Assembly (NCBI GenBank): GCA_024641505.1
Contig: JAHECY010000221.1
Location: 1-64,000, forward strand
Direction of reading: 5' to 3'
From: Gammaproteobacteria bacterium
GTDB lineage: Bacteria > Pseudomonadota > Gammaproteobacteria > SG8-11
Length of the DNA stretch: 64,000 bases
A program made the translations under genes and the position numbers. The notes beneath the pieces were generated by a model. It searched no databases. It worked only from the letters and a program-made list of their open reading frames with translations, and was not told the DNA's origin. Below, one piece after another: positions 51,246 to 61,546 of the stretch (the first letter of the stretch is position 1; each line of letters opens with the position of its first letter).

Positions 51246-51767
51246 GTGTACGTCCCGGCAGGAAATGGTGTGCGCAATCACCGATGGTTGCTGGTGACGG
51301 CGTGGTTGCTGGCGCAGGTCTCGGTCGAAGTATTTGCCGGCGACAATGCGGAAACGTCGTTTGATCGGGGTGAATACGTGTTGCATGCCGCTGGTTGCGC
51401 CAGTTGCCATACCGACCGGAAACATCAGGGTGAAACTTTGGCCGGTGGCCGGGCGCTGGTGACCGAGTTTGGGACGTTTTTCACTCCCAATATCACACCC
51501 GACACGGCGCCCAACATCACGCCGCACCGGCATGCGGGAATCGGTCGATGGCGCCAGCAGGATCTCGTAGAGTACCTGGCGACGGGGATGACCCCGGAGG
51601 GTGACACGGCGGGAGATGTGATGGCCGAGGTCATTGATGACAGCTTAAGTTTATTGGCACATGACGATCTTGCAGCAATCGCTATGTATATTCTGTCGTT
51701 ACCACCGGTATCGGAAGACGTACGTGAGCGGCGACCCAAGACGACCGTAGAGCCCAGTTGGGACTGA
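51246..51767 (+). CDS. Monoheme cytochrome c
   Basis: GEYVLHAAGCASCHTD ... FFTPNITPDTAPNITPHRHAGIGRWRQQDLVEYLATGMTPEG. Confidence 0.88.
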   Translation: MYVPAGNGVRNHRWLLVTAWLLAQVSVEVFAGDNAETSFDRGEYVLHAAGCASCHTDRKHQGETLAGGRALVTEFGTFFTPNITPDTAPNITPHRHAGIGRWRQQDLVEYLATGMTPEGDTAGDVMAEVIDDSLSLLAHDDLAAIAMYILSLPPVSEDVRERRPKTTVEPSWD

Positions 51768-51820
51768 ATGCAGTGATGCCGACAGTTACCGTCATCGACA
51801 GACATGAGGGAGGAAAAAGC

Positions 51821-52735
51821 ATGCAAATTCGTATCTTGGCATATTGCTGGTTGCTGATGACGGTAGGTGTAAGTGTTACCGCACATGCCCAGGAAGTAAC
51901 TTTGAGTTATCGAGGCCTGACCCTGAATGCGGAGTTGGAACCCGCGCCAGCCGAGTCTGTTCTTGATCACGTGATTGTCATAACCCACGGTGGACTCGGG
52001 CATCGCGCCATGGAAACCGTGGCGTACCTGCAGCGTTTGTTCGGTGCACAGGGCTATGCAACATTGGCGCTTAATCTCAGTCTGGGCGTCGATAATCGTC
52101 ACGGCATGTTTGATTGCCATAGTACGCATCGCCACCAATTCGCCGATGCAGCCGGAGAAATTGGCGCATGGTTGAGGTGGCTGAGCGAGCAGGGTGTTCG
52201 TCATGTGATCTTGCTGGGCCACTCACGCGGCGCCGGGCAAACAGCTCTGTACGCGGCAACGCAAGACAGTGGTCTGGTGCAGTCGGTGGTGCTGCTGGCG
52301 CCCGATACCCGCGAAACCAACGACGCTGCGGCATACGAGGCACGACATCAACATGCGCTGGCGCCGGTTCTGCAGCATGCGCAGCGGCTGATGCGCGCCG
52401 GCAAGGGCGCAAGCCTGCTCACCCATACGGGAATTTTGTATTGCAGCGACACCACGGTTTCGGCGGCAAGTTTCGTTTCCTATTACGGCCCGGACCCAAG
52501 GCTCGATACCGCCTACCTGATTCCGAAAATCAAGAAGCCAGTGCTGTTGGTGCTTGCCGGTGGTGACGAAGTAGTGGCAGGCTCCCGGGACAAGTTTCCG
52601 CCCTTGGCGGATGGCGTTCGGGTGCAGGTCAGTATCGTCGACGGTGCCGATCATTTTTTTCGGGACATATTCGCCGATGACGCGGTGGAGTTTGTTATCG
52701 ATTTCCTGAAACGTGTCAGCCTTACCGCTCAATGA
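51821..52735 (+). CDS. Secreted alpha/beta hydrolase
   Basis: Signal peptide; VIVITHGGLGHRAMETV, VILLGHSRGAGQTALYA (GHSRG nucleophile elbow), ADHFFRDIF. Confidence 0.85.
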   Translation: MQIRILAYCWLLMTVGVSVTAHAQEVTLSYRGLTLNAELEPAPAESVLDHVIVITHGGLGHRAMETVAYLQRLFGAQGYATLALNLSLGVDNRHGMFDCHSTHRHQFADAAGEIGAWLRWLSEQGVRHVILLGHSRGAGQTALYAATQDSGLVQSVVLLAPDTRETNDAAAYEARHQHALAPVLQHAQRLMRAGKGASLLTHTGILYCSDTTVSAASFVSYYGPDPRLDTAYLIPKIKKPVLLVLAGGDEVVAGSRDKFPPLADGVRVQVSIVDGADHFFRDIFADDAVEFVIDFLKRVSLTAQ

Positions 52736-52935
52736 TTTCAACGACTGTAGTAAGCTGCTTCCGCTTTGTGGGTGCGTGCTGAATCCGGTTTCCTGTTACC
52801 GGTGTTCACGCACCGTCTAGGCTTGCGCACCGGAGGAAATCCCGGAGCGACGTCATTCTTGCAGATCACTGTTTTCGATCATGCCACCAAGACCCGCCTC
52901 AGTACCACAAGTCAGGGTATGGTGGCTGGACAGCG

Positions 52936-53805
52936 TTATGGAGCAATGGCCGGTTTCCAGGCACCAACACGATGGCAGTTGTTGCAGGTGGCGACCGTCT
53001 CGACATGGTTCTGTGGCTTGCCTGTGGCTATGGTTCCATCGTGACAGGATGCGCAGTCGCCGGCGATATTGATATGGCTCATTATCGCCGGTGTCCAAGC
53101 AGTAACATTGTGGCAGGTACCGCACTCGTTATTGGAGCGAACGTGGTTTTCCGGTTTGCCGGTGATCGACGCCAGCTTGCCGTTGTGGCAGTTTTCACAG
53201 CCGGTGGTTACATTGATATGGTCGAAAGTGGCCGGTCTCCAGGCAGTGGTGACATGGCATTCTCCGCAATCCACCGGGGTGCGCAAATGATTGCGTGTCA
53301 TGCCGGTTGCGCTCAAGCCATTGTGACAAATCTTGCAGGCAACAGTCGTCATGTCGTGCGAGAAACTGGTGGGAGTCCAGGCAATGGTCACGTGGCATTG
53401 ACTACAGTCTGTGCTTTCGATCTTAATATGGTTCGTGCTGAGGCCGGTGGCTCGCACCCGGTTGTGACAGTTGGCGCAAGGGCCGACAACCGCGGCATGG
53501 TCCACGCTGACATCGAAGAAGGATGAGGTGGTATGGCAATCGTCGCAGGTATTACTGGTGTCGATATGATTGGAATTCTTGCCGGGGGCGATATCATTGT
53601 TATGGCACCCACTGCAATTGCGCGGGGTCCCGGTAAAAAGACCCTTGAAGTGGCAGCTTTCGCAAGCTACGGACACATGCCTACCAGTCAACATGTAGCC
53701 CGTGGAGAAATGATCGAAATCCGGTTTGACCTCAATGGCGACGCTGGTGACGCTGACCGACATGCATGCTAACAACAACGCACTGGCGCAAATCGCCGAC
53801 TTCAT
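52936..53805 (-). CDS. Multiheme (11 CXXCH) cytochrome c of the same repeat family as the ORF at 3-1967
   Basis: Signal peptide MKSAICASALLLACMSVSVTSVA; 11 CXXCH; repeats such as CGECHVTTAWRPATFDHINVTTGCENCHNG. Confidence 0.93.
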   Translation of the reverse strand: MKSAICASALLLACMSVSVTSVAIEVKPDFDHFSTGYMLTGRHVSVACESCHFKGLFTGTPRNCSGCHNNDIAPGKNSNHIDTSNTCDDCHTTSSFFDVSVDHAAVVGPCANCHNRVRATGLSTNHIKIESTDCSQCHVTIAWTPTSFSHDMTTVACKICHNGLSATGMTRNHLRTPVDCGECHVTTAWRPATFDHINVTTGCENCHNGKLASITGKPENHVRSNNECGTCHNVTAWTPAIMSHINIAGDCASCHDGTIATGKPQNHVETVATCNNCHRVGAWKPAIAP

Positions 53806-54286
53806 ACCCTTTACCTGTTCCTTCAGTCCCTTACCCATTATTCCACCACCGACAGCTGCTTCGAGCAATAACAAAACAATAAAAATATAGGTTAATTACT
53901 CAGTTCGAATGACCCGTTCGTCAAACCTTCCAAGCAAGTATTCCACCATCAATGCCACTCGGTTGCCAGTCGAATTTCTTGAAATTAACTATAAAACAGC
54001 GAGACTTGACGCCAACTCCTACCATGGATTGTCAACATTTAGCCCCCAGCGCGCTGCCAACTCCGTCACAGATCAATGTACATCGATCCCCCCGGGGCGG
54101 GGTCCAGTCCCGCCTCTCGGGCTCTACGTGGCATTAAGGTTCCCAGTTATTTTCAAGGCAGTAAGTCTGTCTGAGGGGAAGGGAGTATCTGTTTTCCGGC
54201 TTAATCCCACATTAATAAAACTTTAATCAGGTGGTAGCACGGGCCATTGGGTGACCGGAACCACCCACCCCGGTGAATGCCAGCGT

Positions 54287-55033
54287 TTAATCCCACCAAA
54301 AGTACCAGGTGCGCCCGTTTTGCAGCAACGTCGCCAGACCTTCGAGGCTGCCAACGCCTTGATGGATGATATCGCCGCAATAGATGAATTGTTCACGGGC
54401 CAAAACCATGGCCGCTTCATAAGTTTTGGGTGGATTTTTTACTTTGGCCTCAATGACATCATGTGTTACGCAAACGATCTCGGCTTGATAACGCTCCTGC
54501 CAATATCGCCACAGGGCCACATGCGCCGCCGGCGCGGGGCAGTCATTCCAGCCACCGTAATTGAAATGCGCGGGAATATGGTGCGCATTCCGATCGGGAA
54601 TGATGGCGATAAAAATCCATTCTTTAGGATTTTGCTGACGGGAGTCCAGGTGGGTAATCAACCCGCCTTTTTCATTCTCGTCCGGGGCCGGTTGGCCGGG
54701 TTCCAGTTCATAGTACGCAGGGTCCTCTTGCACACGCTGCTCAAAGAAATCGTCGGGAGAGATTGTTTTGGCGTCGCGAATAATTTCTTCAAAAGTCTGT
54801 TCCGCGCATTCGAATTGATCCGCGAAAAAGTCGAATTCCCGTTCATCACCCACGATTATCGGCCTGAATCCCTCGGCAGCGCCTTCTTCCTCGAGCCGGT
54901 CGAGTTCCATAAGTGCATCCTGACCGGGTACTAGAAGCAATTCGAAGGGAAAATCCGGTGTCAACGGCATACTGTTTTTTTTCCTGTTCGTCTGATATCG
55001 CTTGCGGCCGAACAGAATATTTAGGATATCCAT
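54287..55033 (-). CDS. DUF4253-domain protein
   Basis: AHVALWRYWQERYQAEIVCVTHDVIEAKVKNPPKTYEAAMVLAREQFIYCGDIIHQGVGSLEGLATLLQNGRTWYFWWD. Confidence 0.85.
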   Translation of the reverse strand: MDILNILFGRKRYQTNRKKNSMPLTPDFPFELLLVPGQDALMELDRLEEEGAAEGFRPIIVGDEREFDFFADQFECAEQTFEEIIRDAKTISPDDFFEQRVQEDPAYYELEPGQPAPDENEKGGLITHLDSRQQNPKEWIFIAIIPDRNAHHIPAHFNYGGWNDCPAPAAHVALWRYWQERYQAEIVCVTHDVIEAKVKNPPKTYEAAMVLAREQFIYCGDIIHQGVGSLEGLATLLQNGRTWYFWWD

Positions 55034-55245
55034 CGGTTTTCCTCGCGTGTTATTAACTGGGAGTGATGGGGCTGCCTGGAAATGGGTCGTCATAACCATG
55101 AAGCGAAATGTTGTCTGACGTCGGTGTCCTGCCGATGTATCGGTCGTCACGGGCTATCTCATGAGTCATGGACATAAATCCGGCAAAGGAGGCATATCAG
55201 CACGACACTGGGCGGTTTTGCTCAGCTCACCGCCCGTCGGCACCG

Positions 55246-55566
55246 CTATTGTTGGTGTCCGCTGATATACGCATGCAGCGGTTTGGTCGCTTCAAACTGC
55301 TGGAGTTGCTCGGGGGAGGCAGCGGCTTGGTATTTTTTTTTCCACTGCGGGTACGGCATGCCGTAGACAACTTCCAGCGCCTGATCGTAGTCAAGCGCCT
55401 GTCCTTGCTGCTGCGCCGCCGCCAGATACCATTTTGCGAGACAGTTACGGCAAAATCCCGCCAGGTTCATCAAATCAATGTTCTGGACGTCGGTACGGCG
55501 TTGCAAGTGTTCAATGAGACCGCGAAACGCTGCGGCTTCGATCTGTATGCGGCTTTGTTCGTCCAT
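55246..55566 (-). CDS. DUF1244-family protein
   Basis: AAAFRGLIEHLQRRTDVQNIDLMNLAGFCRNCLAKWY...YGMPYPQWKKKYQ. Confidence 0.88.
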   Translation of the reverse strand: MDEQSRIQIEAAAFRGLIEHLQRRTDVQNIDLMNLAGFCRNCLAKWYLAAAQQQGQALDYDQALEVVYGMPYPQWKKKYQAAASPEQLQQFEATKPLHAYISGHQQ

Positions 55567-55864
55567 ATTGTCACTCCCAGCTGTCGGTAAGCGGTTGTAA
55601 CAGTACCGTAAATTATTCTTTGTGACCAGCTCGGCATGCGGAGCAGACCTCAGGTCGACTATATCCCGGGTGTTGGTGGTCGGGGTTGTGGATAGGTAAC
55701 ATCAAATACAAGTTTATGTGAAGGGGATCAGTGCGGGTTGATCAATACTCCGCGATTGAGTGGCGTCAAAAATCGGGTATCATATTGCCAATGTCCGTGT
55801 GGGCGCGACCCGCGCGTAAAAAAATCGGCGCAATTTATCTTTGTGGCAAAGGAGGGTCATTACC

Positions 55865-56443
55865 GTGATAACGTTGTGTGTGGCGCGTTGGTTTGGGTTG
55901 GCGAGCGCGGTCACGGTTGGGTGTTTTGGCAGCGGCTTATCCGTGCTGGCAGCCGATATCGATATCGATGCCGCCCTCGTTACCGTGGAGAATTCCGCGA
56001 TGGCGCGCCTCGCAGCGGTGGTGCAGAGTCCTCAAAACCGGTTACTGCCGTTCGCAACTGATGGTTGCAGTGGCGGATTGTCGACGGGATGGCGTGTGTT
56101 GGGTAACGCCATACCGATGTTTCGCGATAAATTTGGCGCACGACCGCCCTACGAATCCTGTTGCGTGGAACATGATCGCAGTTATTGGCTGGGCAGCACT
56201 GACAATGGTTATCAAAAGCGGCACGCCGCCGATCAGGCGTTGCGCGCCTGCGTTATCGAGCATGGGCGTGTGCATCGCGACGACTATGCCAGGGAATTCG
56301 GAATTTCCGGGGCGGCCATCGAACGCAACTTTTTTGTCATTGCCGAGGCCATGTATCGCGCGGTACGTGCCGGCGGTGGCCCGTGTACGGCGCTGCCGTG
56401 GCGCTGGGGGTACGGCTGGCCCACCTGCGTCGATGCTGATTAA
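55865..56443 (+). CDS. Secreted phospholipase A2-like protein
   Basis: ATDGCSGG ... PPYESCCVEHDRSYWLGS: PLA2-type CCxxHD motif. GTG start at 55865 preceded by aaaggagg. Confidence 0.65.
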   Translation: MITLCVARWFGLASAVTVGCFGSGLSVLAADIDIDAALVTVENSAMARLAAVVQSPQNRLLPFATDGCSGGLSTGWRVLGNAIPMFRDKFGARPPYESCCVEHDRSYWLGSTDNGYQKRHAADQALRACVIEHGRVHRDDYAREFGISGAAIERNFFVIAEAMYRAVRAGGGPCTALPWRWGYGWPTCVDAD

Positions 56444-56466
56444 ATTCAATCGCAAGGGAATATAAT

Positions 56467-57135
56467 ATGCAAAAAATGACGCTGGTTATCGGTAACAAGA
56501 ATTATTCCTCCTGGTCGCTGCGGGCGTGGCTCATGCTGCGGCAGGCGGGAATTTCGTTCGAGGAGATACGCATTCCTCTTTTTCAAAGTGACAGCCGCGC
56601 GCAATTGACGCAATGGTCGCCCTCGGGTCTGGTGCCGGCATTGCACCATGGCGCGTTGAAAATCTGGGATACTCTCGCCATCGGTGAGTACATCAATGAA
56701 CTTTATCCGGAAAAACGCTTGTGGCCGGCGCAACCAGCAGCCCGTGCCGTGGCCCGTGCGGTCAGCGCGGAAATGCATTCAGGATTCACGCAACTGCGCC
56801 ACAACATGCCCATGAACTGCCGGCTCACTTTTCCCGGCAAGGGCATCACGCCGGAAAGCCAGGCGGATATCGATCGCGTCAGCGCCATTTGGCGCCAGTG
56901 CCGCACGACCTACGGCGGTGACGGCGCGTTGCTGTTTGGCGCGTTCAGCATCGCCGATGCCATGTTTGCACCAGTGGTGCTGCGCTTCAAAACCTATGAG
57001 GTGCCATTGGACCCGGTGTGTACCGCCTATGCCGCCGCCATCACCGCGTTGCCCGCGATGGCTGAGTGGGTGCATGCCGGACAACAGGAAGCGGAACGTC
57101 TACCGGCGTTTGAACCCTACACCGTATCCTCCTGA
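56467..57135 (+). CDS. Glutathione S-transferase family protein
   Basis: LVIGNKNYSSWSLRAWLMLRQAGISFEEIRIPL ... GLVPALHHGALKIWDTLAIGEYINELYPE. Confidence 0.92.
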   Translation: MQKMTLVIGNKNYSSWSLRAWLMLRQAGISFEEIRIPLFQSDSRAQLTQWSPSGLVPALHHGALKIWDTLAIGEYINELYPEKRLWPAQPAARAVARAVSAEMHSGFTQLRHNMPMNCRLTFPGKGITPESQADIDRVSAIWRQCRTTYGGDGALLFGAFSIADAMFAPVVLRFKTYEVPLDPVCTAYAAAITALPAMAEWVHAGQQEAERLPAFEPYTVSS

Positions 57136-57392
57136 CCGACCACGTTGGCATAATCGTAACCTGACAAGAATCGAAATCGTTCAGGGACCGTTACCGGAGG
57201 TACCGCATACCGTGCAGATGACACAAGCTGGTGATCCCTGGTGGGCCGCTGTGACCTGACGCGCGCGGCCTGAGATAGTGAAACTCCAGTCACGCCCCTT
57301 CGATAAAAGTACACTTGGCATGGAATTCTGCGTTCTTTGTTTATATACTGTGGCAATAGTCCCGATTACAACAATAAATAGAGGAATATCCC

Positions 57393-58223
57393 ATGCTCCA
57401 GTTGGCGGATCACCCGCAGTCCATCGGAAAAGTGCTGGACGATGGCTTCAAATTGTTTGTACAGACCTTATTACAGATATTGCCGTTGTCTTTTTTAGCG
57501 GTGGCCATGCCACTGGCGGTCGTTATCGCGTCAATAGGCGGCAACAATTATTTGTTACTCAGCAGTGGCCAGTTCGATCCCGCCACTTCCGATATAACCT
57601 CACTGGTAATTACATTTGCAGTCAGTGTCGTCGTGGGGCTGATTCTGGCGATGGCATCGTATGCGGCGATCTATTATAAAATGGTCGGCGCCGTCCGGGG
57701 TAACACCATCTCGCATGCGGTAGCGCTACTGGCAGGCGTCAAGGCCTTGATTCCCTTGGCCGTTGCCACCTTGCTTTATGCCCTGGCGACTGTCTTGGGT
57801 CTGATGTTGCTGGTGGTGCCGGGATTTATTTTAATGATTTCGATGATGCTATACATGCCGGCCTACGTCATGGACAGGGAAAGTATTGTCGGCAGTTTGT
57901 CCCGCAGCCACAAATTGGTCTGGGGAAACTGGTGGCGCTCTTTTCTGATAATGTCTATTCCCACGGTCATCATGATAGTGCTGCTGATGGGTCTCGGCGC
58001 CATATCGGGCGCATTGATCGCCGTTAGCGCGCCTTCCGAGCAAGGCGTGGCCGGCATGTCACAATACAGCTTGCTGATTGAAGTAGCGCAACATTTGCTC
58101 AATATCCTGTTTATCCCCATGTACGCCGCGTTCATGATCATTTTGTACAACGATCTGAAACTGCGCAAGGAAGGCGGGGATTTGAGTGGAAAAATCGCCA
58201 GCGCCGCGGCCAGACCTTCCTGA
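57393..58223 (+). CDS. Polytopic membrane protein, first gene of the DUF4129/MoxR cluster
   Basis: Multiple TM segments; immediately precedes the DUF4129 gene with 8-nt spacing. Confidence 0.75.
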   Translation: MLQLADHPQSIGKVLDDGFKLFVQTLLQILPLSFLAVAMPLAVVIASIGGNNYLLLSSGQFDPATSDITSLVITFAVSVVVGLILAMASYAAIYYKMVGAVRGNTISHAVALLAGVKALIPLAVATLLYALATVLGLMLLVVPGFILMISMMLYMPAYVMDRESIVGSLSRSHKLVWGNWWRSFLIMSIPTVIMIVLLMGLGAISGALIAVSAPSEQGVAGMSQYSLLIEVAQHLLNILFIPMYAAFMIILYNDLKLRKEGGDLSGKIASAAARPS

Positions 58224-58231
58224 CGCGCGGA

Positions 58232-59194
58232 ATGAAGACGTTGCGCGTATGGTGGCTGGTTATCCCTGGCGTGGTCAGCGGCTGGCAACCGGTCGCCGCC
58301 GAACCCCATGCCTTTGCGGCGCCTTTGCTAGCGGAGCTTGAGCATTGCATCATGCGCACCGAACGCCGTTACCGTAACGATGACGATTATGACTTCATAA
58401 TCCGACGTCATTGCCCCAAGCTGTCGCGTTTGCTGGTGCAGCGGGATTTCGCGGCTCTGCTGCAGCAACCCTTGCCCGAGGAAATTACGCTGGATCTGCT
58501 ACGGGATTTGCAAAGCATCGGCACCAGCGTGCAGGCAACGCCCGACAATGCCATGGTGTTCGACCTGGGATCGGTGCGCAAGATCCTGGATGATACGGTA
58601 ATGCCGGAATCTGCGCCGCAGAAATCGTGGTGGCGACGGTTTCTGGATTGGTTGGCGGAGTCTTTCGACCACGGCACGGCACAACCACCGGATTGGCTCA
58701 AGCACTGGCTGTCCCGGTTTGCCGTGCCGGACTGGCTGGTGGCGACCTTGTACAAGGGAACGGTCGGCCTGTTGGCGATTTTGCTGCTGGGCGTCGTCGT
58801 TACCGAATTGCGAGCCGCGCGCTGGCGCCGCTGGTTTGATTGGCGCGCGCGACGTTTGCGCCTGCATGCCAGGCAAAGCGATATGGCGCGAGAGGTGATA
58901 CTCACCTGGGAAGCGATCGCGCAATTGCCGCCGGGGCAACAGCTATTGGCGTGTTATGGTAAAGTCCTGCATATTCTGGCAGCCAGAAATCTGCTACCCA
59001 GCGACGCCAGTCTCACTAATCATGAATTGCAATCGCTGTTAGAAATGGCATTGGGTGGCGCGCAACCGGTATTCCGGCAATTGCTGGCTCACGTTGACGG
59101 ACTGGTGTACGGTGAACAGCACATGGATGCGGCGACTGTCGGGTGTGTTACCCGTGACTGCCGAAAATTCGCCGATTCGTTGGTGACGAATTGA
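58232..59194 (+). CDS. DUF4129-like membrane protein
   Basis: Signal/TM, ILLLGVVVTELRAARWRRW, C-terminal LACYGKVLHILAARNLLPSDASLTNHELQSLL. Confidence 0.78.
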   Translation: MKTLRVWWLVIPGVVSGWQPVAAEPHAFAAPLLAELEHCIMRTERRYRNDDDYDFIIRRHCPKLSRLLVQRDFAALLQQPLPEEITLDLLRDLQSIGTSVQATPDNAMVFDLGSVRKILDDTVMPESAPQKSWWRRFLDWLAESFDHGTAQPPDWLKHWLSRFAVPDWLVATLYKGTVGLLAILLLGVVVTELRAARWRRWFDWRARRLRLHARQSDMAREVILTWEAIAQLPPGQQLLACYGKVLHILAARNLLPSDASLTNHELQSLLEMALGGAQPVFRQLLAHVDGLVYGEQHMDAATVGCVTRDCRKFADSLVTN

Positions 59195-59212
59195 AAACGC
59201 GGGCGGGTTGAC

Positions 59213-60559
59213 ATGGGCGAGCGCCTGACGACATTGCTCAGTGCTGTTACCGCGTTGGTTATTGTCGTTGCGTTGTTGGTGCCTACCGCGCCGCCGACGA
59301 CGCCGGTTTCACTGCCCACCAGCATCGATGCGGGCCGTTATGGACTATTGGGATTGAAACGCTGGCTCGATTACAACCACATCGCGAATCATAGTCTGCA
59401 AACACGTTATGATGGCTTGTTCGCGGATGCGCAGATTACGGATCGCGGCAATCTCCTCATTTTGTTCACGCCAACCACGGTGGCGGCGCGTGCGCAGGAA
59501 CTTGATTTTCTGTTGTACTGGTTGGCACAGGGCAACGATGCCCTGGTGTTGAATGCGGTGAGCGATGTTCCACCCTGGGCCATGACCAGTGGCATGAGTT
59601 CCAGTCCGGATGTCCTGGAACAACTGGGGTTCCGATTGCTTGCGGTGGCAACGGAAAATACGCAGGCGTCGGGCACCACGGACGCGACCCACGAGAACCG
59701 GGAATTTGAGCAGGAAAATGTCGACGCCACATCCGTGTCAATGGGCGACAGGTTACGCGCTTTGAGCGCAAAGTTCGCCATGCTTGAGCGGCAGGAAGCC
59801 GCGCTTACGCCCGCGCTCCACCCTTATCCTTTGGTTAAAGACATCAATCACCTCGGCGTCCACTTGCTGCCGGCACTGCAGACTCCTTTGGAACTGGGGG
59901 GGGTGGATGCGGCGCGCAGCGCCTTGGTAGTGCTGCACGATACTGAGCGCCGGGCGGCATTGTGGGAAACAAGGGTCGGTGCGGGTCGATTGTGGATCAG
60001 CCGTTTCGCGGATTTGTTCGGTAATGTCACCTTGGGCAAACAGGACAACGCCGCGTTTCTGGCCAACCTCATCGCTTATTCCCTGCAACCGGGGGGACAG
60101 GTAATATTTGACGATATGCACTTCGGCGTATCATCATTGTATGATCCGCAGGCCTTTTTCGGGGATTCACGGTTGCATCATACGTTGTGGTTTATTCTGG
60201 GATTCTGGCTGTTGTATGTCGTTGGTCACGGCAGTCGTTTCGCGCCGCAACTCACGCCACCGCCCGAAGTCCGCGGTGTCGACTTCAGTTACGCGGTGGG
60301 AGATTATTTCGCACGGGCTCTCGACAAACGCGGCGCGGCGCTGGCGCTGTTTCAGCACTTCTTCAACGATGTGCGCGCGCATGGGAACATGCCATTGTCC
60401 GGTGAACCGGTGTGGGAGGAGTTACGGCAGCACCCACGGGTCAGTATGCAATCCGTCACGGCGTTGCAGGACATGTATCAGGGTCTGAACCGCAGGAAAT
60501 ATTGCAATTTGATCAAACTGAGAAACCAATTACTGACGGTGAGGCGACAAATAGCGTGA
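59213..60559 (+). CDS. DUF4350-like protein
   Basis: PTSIDAGRYGLLGLKRWLDYN...LLILFTPTTVAARAQELDFLLYWLAQGNDALVL; lies between DUF4129 and MoxR. Confidence 0.8.
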   Translation: MGERLTTLLSAVTALVIVVALLVPTAPPTTPVSLPTSIDAGRYGLLGLKRWLDYNHIANHSLQTRYDGLFADAQITDRGNLLILFTPTTVAARAQELDFLLYWLAQGNDALVLNAVSDVPPWAMTSGMSSSPDVLEQLGFRLLAVATENTQASGTTDATHENREFEQENVDATSVSMGDRLRALSAKFAMLERQEAALTPALHPYPLVKDINHLGVHLLPALQTPLELGGVDAARSALVVLHDTERRAALWETRVGAGRLWISRFADLFGNVTLGKQDNAAFLANLIAYSLQPGGQVIFDDMHFGVSSLYDPQAFFGDSRLHHTLWFILGFWLLYVVGHGSRFAPQLTPPPEVRGVDFSYAVGDYFARALDKRGAALALFQHFFNDVRAHGNMPLSGEPVWEELRQHPRVSMQSVTALQDMYQGLNRRKYCNLIKLRNQLLTVRRQIA

Positions 60560-61539
60560 TGAAACCAGCGCAACAACTCAAGCAGCAACTGCAGCACTCC
60601 ATAGGGCAGGCGGTTTTCGGCGCGGACGGGATGATTCATGGCCTGTGCCTGGCATTGATCAACGGTGGCCATGTATTGCTTGAGGGGGTGCCCGGTGTGG
60701 GCAAAACACTGCTGGCGAAAACCCTGGCCGCGCAGTTGGGTGGGGATTTCAAGCGTATCCAATGTACCGCCGACCTGATGCCTTCGGATATGACCGGGGT
60801 GCATGTTTACAACGAGCAGACCCACGGTTTTGAGTTGGTGCGCGGACCGCTGTTCGCCAACGTGGTGCTGGTGGATGAGATCAATCGCACCGGCCCCAAA
60901 ACCCAGTCGGCGTTGCTGCAAGCCATGGAGGAGGGCATGATCAGCATTGATCGTGAAACCTATCCTCTGCACGATAATTTCCTGGTCATCGCATCACAGA
61001 ATCCCTATGAGTTCGAAGGCACCTACCCGCTGCCGGAATCGCAATTGGACCGGTTTCTGTTGCGTATGATCATTACTTATCCGGATGCCCAAAATGAAAC
61101 GCGGGTGTTGCAGACTTACGATAGGCCCGGCGGCGGGCATGCCGGTCGTACGGGGCCAGCAGCGGAAGTTACGGTTACCGCTGAATTGCTGGACCGCACC
61201 CGGGAACAGGTGGCAACGGTGCATGTTGCCGCGCCATTGTACCAATACGTGGTTGCAATCGCCGCCGCCAGCCGTAGTCACCCGAAGGTCAGTCTGGGTT
61301 TGTCGACGCGCGGCGCGCTGGGTTTGATGCGTTGCGCGCGCGTCCATGCGGCGTTGCATGGCGCGGAATTCGTTACCCCGGAGGATGTCAAAGCCGTGGC
61401 GACGGCGGTGATTGCGCATCGTTTGATATTGACGCCGGAAGCCACCCTGGAAAACATCGGGGTCGACGCCATCGTGGATGCGATTTTCAGCCAAGTGGAC
61501 GTGCCGCGCGAGCAATTGTCGCCGGAATCCGCCGGTTGA
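60559..61539 (+). CDS. MoxR-family AAA ATPase
   Basis: LLEGVPGVGKTLLAKTLA, DLMPSDMTGVHVYNEQTHGFELVRGPLFANVVLVDEINRTGPKTQSALLQAMEE. 1-nt overlap with the preceding stop. Confidence 0.95.
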   Translation: MKPAQQLKQQLQHSIGQAVFGADGMIHGLCLALINGGHVLLEGVPGVGKTLLAKTLAAQLGGDFKRIQCTADLMPSDMTGVHVYNEQTHGFELVRGPLFANVVLVDEINRTGPKTQSALLQAMEEGMISIDRETYPLHDNFLVIASQNPYEFEGTYPLPESQLDRFLLRMIITYPDAQNETRVLQTYDRPGGGHAGRTGPAAEVTVTAELLDRTREQVATVHVAAPLYQYVVAIAAASRSHPKVSLGLSTRGALGLMRCARVHAALHGAEFVTPEDVKAVATAVIAHRLILTPEATLENIGVDAIVDAIFSQVDVPREQLSPESAG

Positions 61540-61546
61540 CCTGAGC

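Noticed and set aside
51425-52222. 265-aa minus ORF over the cytochrome c / hydrolase genes
   Set aside because: No domain; opposite two recognised genes.
52972-53526. 184-aa plus-strand ORF opposite the 11-heme cytochrome
   Set aside because: Antisense shadow; the minus frame has a signal peptide and 11 CXXCH motifs.
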